In this document: positions 1 to 5,101 of the stretch, in pieces
Layout of the letters: every line of letters starts with the position of its first letter
Position numbering within the stretch: the stretch's first letter is position 1
The notes under the pieces: generated by a model
Seen by the model: only the letters and a program-made list of their open reading frames with translations
Told to the model about the DNA's origin: nothing
The model's database searches: none
Made by a program: the position numbers and the translations under genes
DNA from: JBGTCY01 sp041748615
GTDB lineage: Bacteria > Bacteroidota > Bacteroidia > Chitinophagales > CAIOSU01
Assembly (NCBI GenBank): GCA_041748615.1
Contig: JBGTCY010000327.1
Coordinates: 1-6,689 of the forward strand
Length of the DNA stretch: 6,689 nucleotides
Direction: 5' to 3'

Positions 1-501
1 TGTGCCACCACTTGTCATTCCGTATAGAAACGTGCCGTCAGAAATAAGATCACCTTGAGGATTCCTTCCGTTTAGTGTGTCTGTGAAATCGAGCAGTTGG
101 GAATAAGCGGTTCCATCATGCTTAATTTTAAAGATAACTCCGAAATTGTGCAAACCGCCTTCATAGGTCATTCCATAAAAAAAAGAGCCGTCAGAAATAA
201 GAGAGCCGCGCGGTTTGCTTCCATTTGCGCCTGTAAAATCGTGGAGTTTGGAATACCCTGTTCCATCAGGCTTTAATTTAAAGATGGTGCCGGAATCGCT
301 TACGCCGCCTCGCCATGTCGTTCCATACAAAAACGTGCCATCAGAAAAAAGTGAGCCATAAGGTTTACTCCCCTCTGTGCCTGCAAAGTGGTGCAGTGTT
401 TCATAGCCTGTTCCATCGGGGCTTATTTTAAAAATGACACCAAGATCGTTTGCACCGCCAAGACTGGTCGTTCCATATAAAAAAACTCCGTCAGAAATAA
501 G
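1..501 (-). repeat. 150-bp in-gene tandem repeats encoding GloVer units
   Basis: The coding repeats have a period of 150 bp, with units at 501-352, 351-202, 201-49 (153 bp, one extra codon) and 48-1. The best conserved DNA lies around the SDG.F.YG motif, seen on the plus strand as gtcagaaataag at about 36, 189 and 489 and as a variant at about 339. Such repeats can expand or contract by recombination. The number beyond the left edge is unknown. Confidence 0.8.
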
Positions 502-621
502 AGAGGCGGTAGGAAAACTTCCGTTTGAAGCGCCATCAAAATCCAACAGCTTGGTGTACTGAGCCTTGATGGTATAACAGTATCCCGAAATGAACAGCAT
601 TAATAAAAATGTTTTTTTCAT
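1..621 (-). CDS. Secreted GloVer tandem-repeat protein, 3' end outside window
   Basis: The first 207 residues are present and the frame stays open to the left edge, so the C-terminus is missing. Residues 1-20 form a typical signal peptide (MKKTFLLMLFISGYCYTIKA), probably cleaved before Gln21, so the product is exported. After it come tandem units of about 50 residues at 41-90, 91-140, 141-191 and 192 onward. Each carries the pattern L(I/F)SDG.F.YG(T/M)T..GG....G.IFK...DG..Y..L..F. This is the GloVer repeat found in 'choice-of-anchor' surface proteins, which is likely to fold as a beta-propeller-like structure. In Bacteroidota such proteins often end in a type IX secretion sorting domain, but that end lies outside the window. 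The start is the only ATG that includes the signal peptide. The ligand and function are unknown. The family call is fairly sure. Confidence 0.85.
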   Translation of the reverse strand, partial: MKKTFLLMLFISGYCYTIKAQYTKLLDFDGASNGSFPTASLISDGVFLYGTTSLGGANDLGVIFKISPDGTGYETLHHFAGTEGSKPYGSLFSDGTFLYGTTWRGGVSDSGTIFKLKPDGTGYSKLHDFTGANGSKPRGSLISDGSFFYGMTYEGGLHNFGVIFKIKHDGTAYSQLLDFTDTLNGRNPQGDLISDGTFLYGMTSGGT

Positions 622-663
622 TGGATTGACTATTTGTTAAACTTGCCCCAACTTCTTAAAATA

Positions 664-682
664 TTATCCGCAATCTGGATAA
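664..682. promoter_or_regulatory. Inverted repeat upstream of the GloVer gene, possible operator
   Basis: TTATCC and GGATAA form a perfect 6-bp dyad with a 7-nt spacer, and the flanking AT-rich bases extend it imperfectly. It lies about 43-61 bp upstream of the GloVer start, where an operator would sit. There is no T-run, so a terminator is unlikely. The role is inferred from position and symmetry only, and an AT-rich chance dyad is possible. Confidence 0.25.
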
Positions 683-745
683 AATATCATTAAAGAAATA
701 AAGATAATACAAATTGAGGATAAAATTGAGTTGGACTTTACCGCT

Positions 746-787
746 CCGCCTCAGTCCTCCGGCTGAGACGGATCAGCCTCCGGCTGA
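746..787. repeat. Two adjacent near-identical palindromes
   Basis: The first palindrome (746-771) pairs CCGCCTCAG with CTGAGACGG, with one mismatch. The second (773-787) is TCAGCC-TCC-GGCTGA, a perfect 6-bp stem with a 3-nt loop. Both contain the same 11-mer, CCTCCGGCTGA, at 756-766 and 777-787 (21 bp apart). GGCTGA occurs again at 799-804. They resemble short dispersed palindromes or a duplicated palindrome unit. No T-run follows on either strand, so they do not look like intrinsic terminators. Confidence 0.6.
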
Positions 788-877
788 CTGACTACTAAGG
801 CTGATTGCTAAGTGATGATGGAGTTACTAAGGTTTTTTCCGGCTGTTTGAAAAAATGCGGGTAAGTTAAAAGCTTAA

Positions 878-961
878 ACCGCAATGGCGGTATCAGCACA
901 AGCTATCGGTCGCTCATAGCAATCGCGCAAACTTTGCGCTATTTGGAGGGGTGCGCCTCCA
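878..961. other. Run of four small hairpins, possible structured element
   Basis: Four consecutive inverted repeats lie within 84 bp. They are ACCGC/GCGGT (878-891, loop 4), GCTAT/ATAGC (902-920, loop 9), GCGCAAA/TTTGCGC (925-939, one central base, perfect) and TGGAGG/CCTCCA (944-961, loop 6). The density is higher than in the rest of the window. It could be a small structured RNA, a decayed repeat element or chance. The stretch partly overlaps the decayed reading frame at 920-1063. Confidence 0.3.
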
Positions 962-1063
962 TTGAAGGTTGCGGTGAAAGAAGTGGCGCAGGAAGATAAC
1001 ATGATCACGCTGAAAGACGATGAAGCGGAACATGATGTTCAGGTGGTGGTGATTAGGGAATAA
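920..1063 (+). pseudogene. Decayed small ORF, possible antitoxin remnant
   Basis: A plus-strand frame is open from 920 (after a TAG at 917-919) to the TAA at 1061-1063. Its last 33 codons, from a TTG at 962, translate to a coding-like peptide that begins LKVAVKEVAQEDNMIT and ends DVQVVVIRE. The alternating hydrophobic and acidic pattern resembles the N-terminal strand region of small antitoxins. There is no ATG except the one at 1001, which would leave only 20 codons. No family can be named. The remnant reading is an inference from the toxin-antitoxin neighbourhood, and the frame may simply be chance. Confidence 0.2.
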
Positions 1064-1181
1064 GTTGTTGGAAAACTTTAAGCAATCGAAGTAACTCATA
1101 CTCATACGTAACTGCGGACAACAGAAAAACCATGAATTATTCAAACCGGAATTCAATTATGCCATCCTTGCTCGACTGGAG

Positions 1182-1655
1182 TTATAATATCGCTGGCTCC
1201 GGGTTGGAACCTGCCATATTGCAGGCTTCGATTAGGATATCAATGGCTGCATCATTAACACTGTACCAAATAGTTTTTCCATCTCGCTCGGTTTCAACTA
1301 ATTCTTGATTTCTGAGAATTGCAAGATGTTGGGAAGCCACAGATTGTTCAATGCTCAACTTGGTATAAATGTCTTTGACGTTCATCCAGTTGCCGTTTTC
1401 TTTAATCAGCGTAAGGATTTTCTGCCTGAGCGGATGATTCAATGCCCTTATTCTACGTTGGGCAACATCCAGAACTTGTGGATGTTTTTGAATTTTGGCT
1501 TCCCATGTTTGAATAGCGCGTTCATGCTTTTTAATGAGCATGAATTTAGTGCCTTCGGCATATTTTTTTGCATATTTCCCCCTAACTCCCTCACTGAAAT
1601 CATATTCAGGTAACATTTCATGTTTTTTATTTTTCTTCATATTGTTTTCTTTCAT
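1182..1655 (-). CDS. BrnT-partner antitoxin fused to an ArsR-type winged-helix domain
   Basis: The protein has 157 residues from the chosen ATG at 1655. Residues 14-41 (MLPEYDFSEGVRGKYAKKYA and on to EGTKFMLI) match the short YDFS-G-RGKYA antitoxin segment usually found alone in small antitoxins. Residues 68-135 read as an ArsR-type winged helix: ALNHPLRQKIL, recognition helix SVASQHLAILRNQEL near 105-119, and wing with ETERDGKTIWYSV. No metal-binding cysteine motif is present, so metal sensing is unlikely. Predicted role: neutralise the BrnT toxin and repress the operon, with the winged helix replacing the usual ribbon-helix-helix of BrnA. The start is supported by GGAAAG at 1670-1665, nine bases upstream. 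An ATG at 1640 is an alternative, and a longer start at 1697 adds residues with no match. The gene overlaps the brnT 3' end by 29 bp, suggesting translational coupling. Confidence 0.75.
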   Translation of the reverse strand: MKENNMKKNKKHEMLPEYDFSEGVRGKYAKKYAEGTKFMLIKKHERAIQTWEAKIQKHPQVLDVAQRRIRALNHPLRQKILTLIKENGNWMNVKDIYTKLSIEQSVASQHLAILRNQELVETERDGKTIWYSVNDAAIDILIEACNMAGSNPEPAIL

Positions 1656-1905
1656 TTTTCGAAGCTTTCCGCGCGCTGATGATGCGCAAACGCTCACCGC
1701 GTTCTGTATGCACTACCACAAGCACGCGGTCAACTTTAGATTTTCCAATCGTAATTTTCCGTTCTTCGAATTCTGAATGTAACGTATCCTCTATGGTTAA
1801 AGAACGTTCATCTCCGAAAACAGTTGCCGCCTCTTCAAACGAAACATGATGCTTGGATACATTAGCATTCGCCTTATTGCTATCCCATTCAAATGATAAA
1901 CCCAT
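1627..1905 (-). CDS. brnT: BrnT family ribonuclease toxin
   Basis: The protein has 92 residues, the usual length for BrnT. It shows the family signature FEWDSNKANANVSKHHVSFE at residues 5-24, then EAATVFGDERS, a central IGKS...VLVVVHTERG strand region, and the C-terminal RLRIISARKASKNERKQYE at 72-90. BrnT proteins are RelE-fold toxins that cleave mRNA and arrest growth, and they are bound by a partner antitoxin. The toxin-first order with an overlapping antitoxin gene downstream fits BrnT/BrnA operons. Here the partner is not a standard BrnA but a YDFS-type antitoxin with an ArsR domain. No truncation or missing signature block is visible, so the toxin is probably functional. The ATG at 1905 lies just before the FEWD motif. 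Expression is presumably autoregulated by the partner. Confidence 0.88.
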   Translation of the reverse strand: MGLSFEWDSNKANANVSKHHVSFEEAATVFGDERSLTIEDTLHSEFEERKITIGKSKVDRVLVVVHTERGERLRIISARKASKNERKQYEEK

Positions 1906-1920
1906 TTATTGCTATACTTT

Positions 1921-1928
1921 CAAAATTA
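1921..1928 (-). promoter_or_regulatory. Possible -7 box of the brnT operon (TAATTTTG)
   Basis: TAATTTTG on the minus strand matches the Bacteroidota -7 consensus TAnnTTTG exactly and ends 15 bp before the brnT ATG. No convincing -33 TTG/TTTG is found at the expected distance, so confidence is low. Confidence 0.3.
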
Positions 1929-2004
1929 TCGAATAATATCCATCCTGCATTCGGGCGCATAGAATTTAATGGCTGCAATGGCATCTTCCGATATATTAAA
2001 AATA

Positions 2005-2017
2005 GTGCCGTAGGCAC
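2005..2017. repeat. Tri-loop hairpin GTGCC-GTA-GGCAC
   Basis: A perfect 5-bp stem closes the 3-nt loop GTA, between the brnT promoter region and the next antitoxin gene. A similar hairpin with loop TAT lies 37 bp downstream at 2054-2068. The layout suggests a short repeat element rather than a terminator, because no T-run follows. Confidence 0.5.
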
Positions 2018-2053
2018 GACCTTATGGTAAAATACAAATTATCTGAAACACAG

Positions 2054-2068
2054 GTCCGCTATGCGGAC
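2054..2068. repeat. Tri-loop hairpin GTCCGC-TAT-GCGGAC
   Basis: A perfect 6-bp stem closes a 3-nt loop, about 60 bp upstream of the antitoxin ATG at 2128. With the GTGCC/GGCAC hairpin it forms a pair of palindromes of the same design. It could be part of a dispersed repeat, or an element in the leader of the antitoxin gene. Confidence 0.5.
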
Positions 2069-2104
2069 TTTAAATGCCAATAGGTCTGGTGCCGAAAAAA
2101 AAGA

Positions 2105-2112
2105 TAAATTTG
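2105..2112 (+). promoter_or_regulatory. Possible -7 box of the antitoxin gene (TAAATTTG)
   Basis: TAAATTTG matches the Bacteroidota TAnnTTTG consensus exactly and ends 15 bp before the ATG at 2128. No clear -33 box is seen. The same spacing occurs between the -7-like box and ATG of brnT. Confidence 0.3.
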
Positions 2113-2127
2113 AATGAAAGCTTTTCT

Positions 2128-2340
2128 ATGAAAACGATTACCATCAGGCTGGAATATGACGCGGATTATGAGTTGCTGAAAAAAATTCTTGCCGAAACAA
2201 AATTCAAAGCGGGCTTTGAGGCTTATGAAGATGAAGATGAGGATTTGACTGATAAAGAATTCCGGGTTTTGGAAGAACGCTGGGAACGGTATAAAAAGCA
2301 GCCTGCTTCAGGAACTGCATTGAGCGATTTCAAAAAATAG
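2128..2340 (+). CDS. Small antitoxin of a RelE/ParE-type addiction module
   Basis: The protein has 70 residues. It starts with MKTITIRLEYDADYELLKKI, the strand-plus-helix beginning common in small Bacteroidota antitoxins. A very acidic middle follows (residues 32-44, YEDEDEDLTDKEF), then a basic helix with RWERYKKQ. The end is PASGTALSDFKK, like the toxin-binding tails of such antitoxins (pattern P.S...L.DFK). The ATG at 2128 has GAAAG upstream. An in-frame ATG at 2074 would add 18 residues that lie over the leader and fit no family, so it was not used. A toxin start follows 13 bp after the stop, but that toxin is broken, so this looks like an orphaned antitoxin. It may still repress its own promoter or neutralise a related toxin elsewhere. 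The exact family is not certain. Confidence 0.6.
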   Translation: MKTITIRLEYDADYELLKKILAETKFKAGFEAYEDEDEDLTDKEFRVLEERWERYKKQPASGTALSDFKK

Positions 2341-2353
2341 ATGAAGAAGAAGT

Positions 2354-2413
2354 ATGGCGTATAAAACGGTGCTGCTACCGGAAGCAAAGGAAGAGATCTG
2401 AAAAGACATTTAA
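2354..2413 (+). pseudogene. Remnant of a RelE/ParE-type toxin
   Basis: An ATG at 2354, preceded by the purine-rich GAAGAAGAAG and 13 bp after the antitoxin stop, opens MAYKTVLLPEAKEEI. This is the characteristic N-terminus of RelE/ParE-type toxins (pattern ..Y.V.L.PEA..(E/D)I). The frame then meets TGA at 2399-2401 and TAA at 2411-2413. In the same frame a little further on, ARFQNNFLN faintly recalls the next helix (GLG.RFL). No catalytic C-terminal part is present downstream. The toxin is therefore inactivated by nonsense changes and loss of its 3' half. Spacing and order are exactly as in an intact antitoxin-toxin operon. Confidence 0.6.
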
Positions 2414-2512
2414 GCACGTTTCCAAAATAACTTCCTCAATGCACCTAATATCTAAAGTCTAATATCTGCTAATTCACGCTTCAAATTGCGGATGTTATTT
2501 TGACAACTTCAC

Positions 2513-2713
2513 CTAGCAAAATCTTCTTCTCATATTTTCACTTAACCGGAATTGCGGTCTTCTTTGAGTTGTTGCATTTACCTCAAACTCCTCTGTGTTC
2601 TCCGTCTTATTGTTTGATTTTTCCCGAGTGGAAACCGGACTATTCTGTGCGGGATGCTTATTTGACTTGCCATCAGATTGCTGATTGCGGTAGTCAGTTT
2701 GATTTTTGTTCAT
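2513..2713 (-). CDS. Doubtful small hydrophilic ORF
   Basis: This is a 66-residue frame from the ATG at 2713, rich in Asn, Gln, Lys, Glu and Arg and almost without hydrophobic residues. It begins MNKNQTDYRNQQSDGKSNKH and ends NMRRRFC. Such a protein would be disordered. It would be divergent from the permease and share its upstream region with the 21-bp repeats. No ribosome binding site or clear promoter is seen and no family is recognised. A longer start at 2827 would run through the repeats and adds an unlikely hydrophobic leader. It is probably a chance frame and is listed because nothing better explains this stretch. Confidence 0.15.
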   Translation of the reverse strand: MNKNQTDYRNQQSDGKSNKHPAQNSPVSTREKSNNKTENTEEFEVNATTQRRPQFRLSENMRRRFC

Positions 2714-2769
2714 TACTTTTTGCTTTAGCAATAGGTTCAAAACAAAAATGCGCGTAATCAAATAAATAA

Positions 2770-2832
2770 GCGTTACATCATTTTTTGAAAATGTTACATG
2801 ATTCACACTAAATGTTGCGTAATTCAATGTTT
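2770..2832. repeat. Three 21-bp direct repeats upstream of the permease
   Basis: Units start at 2770, 2791 and 2812, exactly 21 bp apart. Their first 13-14 bases align as GCGTTACATCATT, ATGTTACATGATTC and ATGTTGCGTAATTC (core GTTRCRTNATT). The middle unit contains ATGT-T-ACAT, a palindrome about one central base, and the outer units are half-degenerate versions. A 21-bp period places the sites on the same face of the helix. This is typical of cooperative operator sites, here 36-98 bp before the permease ATG. The binding protein is unknown. Confidence 0.5.
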
Positions 2833-2868
2833 TAATCTAAACTCGCCCGTATCAAATAATGCGGCATC

Positions 2869-4656
2869 ATGTCTCTTGAAATTATCCTCGTCTTAATCAT
2901 TCTCATCGTTGCAATTATTCTTTTTGCAACGGAATACCTGAGTGTTGACCTGGTTGCCATCCTGATCATGTCTGCGCTGATACTGGCGGGTATTCTTACT
3001 CCGCAGGAAGGGGTCGCGGGATTCAGCAACCAGGCAACCATCACCGTGGCAGCTATGTTTATACTGAGCGCGGGACTGTTCAAATCGGGAGCGGTGAACG
3101 CGCTGGGAAAACAACTCTCCACACTGTTTAAATACAACTTTTGGGTAGGCGTGGTGGTGATGATGATAGGCGTGGGCGCAATGTCCGCATTCATCAACAA
3201 CACTCCTGTGGTGGCAATTATGATACCGCTGGTGATTACCGCGGCTGCCGCTTCCAATCATCCTGTCAGCAAGTTGTTGATGCCGCTGTCGTTTGCTTCC
3301 ATGTTCGGAGGCGTCTGCACGCTCATCGGCACTTCCACCAACATCTTGGTCAGCGGCATCGCGGAGGAAAACGGACAGGCGCCCTTTGGCATGTTTGAGA
3401 TGACGGCATTAGGTCTCATCTTTTTTGCAACGGGTATTATTTACATGCTTTTGGCAGGCATCCGGCTCATTCCGGTACGTAAAGATGAGGGAGAGCTTAC
3501 TGAAAAATTCGGTATGGGCGATTACCTTACCGAAATCATTTTGAAGAAAGAAGCGCCCTCGGTGGGATCCAAGATTGCCGATTCGCCCTTAGTAAAAGTA
3601 TTGGATATTGATATTATCGCCCTTACGCGCGATGGGCAGCATTATTATTCACCCTCCGGCAACATGGTGCTGCGTGAAAATGATTTGCTGAAAGTGCGTT
3701 GCGATGTGAAGAAGATAAAAGAGTTGGGAGAAAGGGAAGGAATAGAACTGAAGCCCCGTGATGATCAGGAAGGCAATAAATCAGAACAAGTAATCCTTGT
3801 TGAAGCCGTGCTGGCGCCCAACTCGAATGTAGTGGGCAAAACACTGAAGCAAATACGATTCCGGCAGCGTTACAACGCCAATGTGCTGGCAATCCGCCAC
3901 CGGGGCGAAATCATGCACGAAAAACTTATTGAAACCATTTTGCGCGCGGGGGACACGCTTCTGCTTGAAGTTGAAAAAGAACAATTAGCGGAGCTGAAAC
4001 GTCTTGAGATGAAAAATGAAAGTGCATTTCTCATTTTGTCGGAAGTAGGATTACCCGAATTCAGAAGAAGAAAAATAGCGATTGCAGTGAGCATTATTGC
4101 AGGCGTAGTGATAGCGGCAACCTTCGGCATCCTGCCCATTATGACAGGCGCTATCATCGGCAGCGCGCTGATGGTGCTCACCGGCTGCCTGAACATGGAG
4201 GAAGCTTACAAGTCTATCGAGTGGCGAGTCATTTTCCTGCTGGCTGGCGCGTTGAGCCTGGGATTAGCGCTGCATAAAACAGGAACAGCAGACCTGCTCT
4301 CCGGCTACATCATCAGCATAGCAGGTTCGCTGGGTCCCATCGCCATCGTATCAGCATTATATCTCATTACTTCCCTGCTCACTGAAGCAATGTCCAACAA
4401 TGCCAGCGCGGTGTTACTGGCGCCCATCGCGATAGCTTCAGCAGCGGCAATGGATACCGATCCGCGCCCGTTTCTCATGGCAATCACCTTTGCCGCCTCA
4501 TGCAGTTTTATGACTCCGGTAGGCTACCAAACCAATACGATGATTTACGGGGCGGGGCATTACAAATTCATGGACTTTGTGAGAGTAGGAACCCCGCTTA
4601 ATATTATATTGTGGATCGTGGCTACGCTGCTGATTCCAGTTTTCTTTCCGTTTTGA
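2869..4656 (+). CDS. SLC13/DASS-type sodium-coupled anion permease with two RCK_C domains
   Basis: This is a 595-residue membrane protein. The N-terminal half (about 1-205) and C-terminal half (about 400-595) each hold several hydrophobic segments. They are separated by a soluble insert with two TrkA_C/RCK_C domains at about 216-286 and 306-376. The transport motifs occur twice: FINNTPVVAIMIP near 108-120 with GGVCTLIGTSTN at 147-158, and MSNNASAVLLAPI near 508-520 with TPVGYQTN at 549-556. These correspond to the paired SNT-type hairpin motifs of the DASS (SLC13) branch of the ion transporter superfamily, which moves sulfate, dicarboxylates or related anions with sodium across the inner membrane. 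The RCK_C pair suggests control by a bound ligand or nucleotide. The substrate cannot be told from sequence; sulfate or another divalent anion is the best guess. The start is the first ATG before the first membrane helix, with no strong ribosome binding site. It appears to be transcribed alone. Confidence 0.9.
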   Translation: MSLEIILVLIILIVAIILFATEYLSVDLVAILIMSALILAGILTPQEGVAGFSNQATITVAAMFILSAGLFKSGAVNALGKQLSTLFKYNFWVGVVVMMIGVGAMSAFINNTPVVAIMIPLVITAAAASNHPVSKLLMPLSFASMFGGVCTLIGTSTNILVSGIAEENGQAPFGMFEMTALGLIFFATGIIYMLLAGIRLIPVRKDEGELTEKFGMGDYLTEIILKKEAPSVGSKIADSPLVKVLDIDIIALTRDGQHYYSPSGNMVLRENDLLKVRCDVKKIKELGEREGIELKPRDDQEGNKSEQVILVEAVLAPNSNVVGKTLKQIRFRQRYNANVLAIRHRGEIMHEKLIETILRAGDTLLLEVEKEQLAELKRLEMKNESAFLILSEVGLPEFRRRKIAIAVSIIAGVVIAATFGILPIMTGAIIGSALMVLTGCLNMEEAYKSIEWRVIFLLAGALSLGLALHKTGTADLLSGYIISIAGSLGPIAIVSALYLITSLLTEAMSNNASAVLLAPIAIASAAAMDTDPRPFLMAITFAASCSFMTPVGYQTNTMIYGAGHYKFMDFVRVGTPLNIILWIVATLLIPVFFPF

Positions 4657-4735
4657 GAAAGTTGAGCTTACCGATTATTCAACCGTCCGGGTATGGTTTT
4701 CATTTGAAGCGTTATTAATTATTATCGTCATTGAT

Positions 4736-4819
4736 GGTCTGTGCGTTTGTTCTTGCGTTGCCCGACCAACAATGAGCGGCTTGCAAGTCTGGCTTGTGTT
4801 GCAAATCTTCGCATAGACC
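4736..4819. other. Large imperfect stem-loop between convergent genes
   Basis: GGTCTGTGCG (4736-4745) pairs with CGCATAGACC (4810-4819) over 10 positions, nine Watson-Crick and one G-U. The stem continues as TTTG (4746-4749) with CAAA (4802-4805) across a 4-nt bulge. Inside, CTTGC (4752-4756) pairs with GCAAG (4783-4787), and GCC (4760-4762) with GGC (4778-4780). It lies between the 3' ends of the permease and the CsbD-like gene. It could stop or stabilise either transcript, but no T-run follows on either strand, so a classical intrinsic terminator is not supported. A structured repeat or small RNA is also possible. Confidence 0.45.
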
Positions 4820-4834
4820 GGCAAGGGCGGAAAA

Positions 4835-5089
4835 TTATTTTGGCGAGCCTCCTTTCGGAGCGTTTAAATAAACATCCTGGAGTATCCGCTCCACTTCTTC
4901 TCTTGATTTGAATAATTTCTTCTCTATTCTTGATAAAAGCGCATCTTCCTTTCCTTCTTCATAAAAAAGGTCGTCTTCACTCAGCTCTTTATACTTTTCA
5001 AGCAAATGAGGCTTAATAACAGACCAGACATTTTTTAAATTATCGAAGTATTTCAAACCTTGATTTTCTTTGTTGGCGTCCGAATTCAT
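4835..5089 (-). CDS. CsbD-like general stress protein
   Basis: This 84-residue hydrophilic protein is mostly helical. Residues 18-74 follow the CsbD pattern: a tryptophan (W22) in a W..IK..LLEKY.ELSEDDL segment, then Y.EGKED.LL.RI.KKL at 43-59, and SREEVERIL at 62-70. CsbD proteins are small cytoplasmic proteins induced by general stress and of unknown biochemical role. The first 15 residues and the Gly/Pro/Lys tail (APKGGSPK) lie outside the domain. It is the last gene of the baeRF-HPF operon, 12 bp after the HPF stop, so it is very likely co-transcribed. This position ties it to ribosome hibernation or stationary-phase survival. A separate small helical family that resembles CsbD is the main alternative. 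Confidence 0.7.
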   Translation of the reverse strand: MNSDANKENQGLKYFDNLKNVWSVIKPHLLEKYKELSEDDLFYEEGKEDALLSRIEKKLFKSREEVERILQDVYLNAPKGGSPK

Positions 5090-5101
5090 TTTCGAATTTT
5101 A

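Larger units (their letters stand above)
622..1181. other. Intergenic stretch without an intact gene
   Basis: About 560 bp lie between the divergent GloVer start and the 3' end of the antitoxin gene. No complete gene with a start codon and coding character is visible. The stretch holds the 664-682 dyad, the palindromes at 746-787, four small hairpins at 878-961 and a decayed plus-strand frame ending at 1063. The octamer TACTAAGG occurs at 793-800 and 825-832. The minus-strand open frame across 914-1156 has a composition unlike a real protein and mirrors the decayed plus-strand frame. Confidence 0.6.
2414..2868. other. Intergenic stretch between toxin remnant and permease
   Basis: About 455 bp with no convincing gene. 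The octamer TAATATCT is repeated at 2446-2453 and 2460-2467. A plus-strand open frame at 2500-2757 and a minus-strand one at 2513-2713 overlap each other, and neither matches a family. The right end carries three 21-bp direct repeats (2770-2832) ahead of the permease. No terminator or RNA gene was recognised. Confidence 0.6.

Noticed and set aside
1..501. CRISPR array
   Set aside because: The spaced repeats are 150 bp apart, imperfect and in frame, and encode GloVer units.
1305..1776. Plus-strand open frames opposite the antitoxin and brnT
   Set aside because: Phe-rich translations that mirror Lys/Glu-rich coding sequence on the other strand.
2074..2127. N-terminal extension of the small antitoxin from an ATG at 2074
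   Set aside because: The extra residues cover a likely -7 box and leader, and the family-like sequence begins at the ATG at 2128.
2500..2757. Plus-strand 85-codon frame between toxin remnant and permease
   Set aside because: Cys/Phe/Ser-rich, no ribosome binding site and no family resemblance; it also overlaps another doubtful frame.
2832..3261. Two overlapping minus-strand open frames opposite the permease start
   Set aside because: They are antisense to strongly coding permease sequence and show His-rich or low-complexity peptides with no family resemblance.
3141..3398. Plus-strand open frame inside the permease in another frame
   Set aside because: Arg/Gly/His-rich translation typical of an out-of-frame reading of a GC-rich membrane gene.
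3623..4487. Minus-strand open frames of 60-108 codons opposite the permease
   Set aside because: No start-site support or family match, and the opposite strand is clearly coding with RCK_C and transport motifs.
4660..4700. Intrinsic terminator directly after the permease
   Set aside because: Only a 4-bp AACC/GGTT stem is found and the following T stretch is short.
4752..4805. Integron attC site
   Set aside because: The GTTRRRY and RYYYAAC boxes of attC are not present at the ends of the structure, and no integrase or cassette order is seen.
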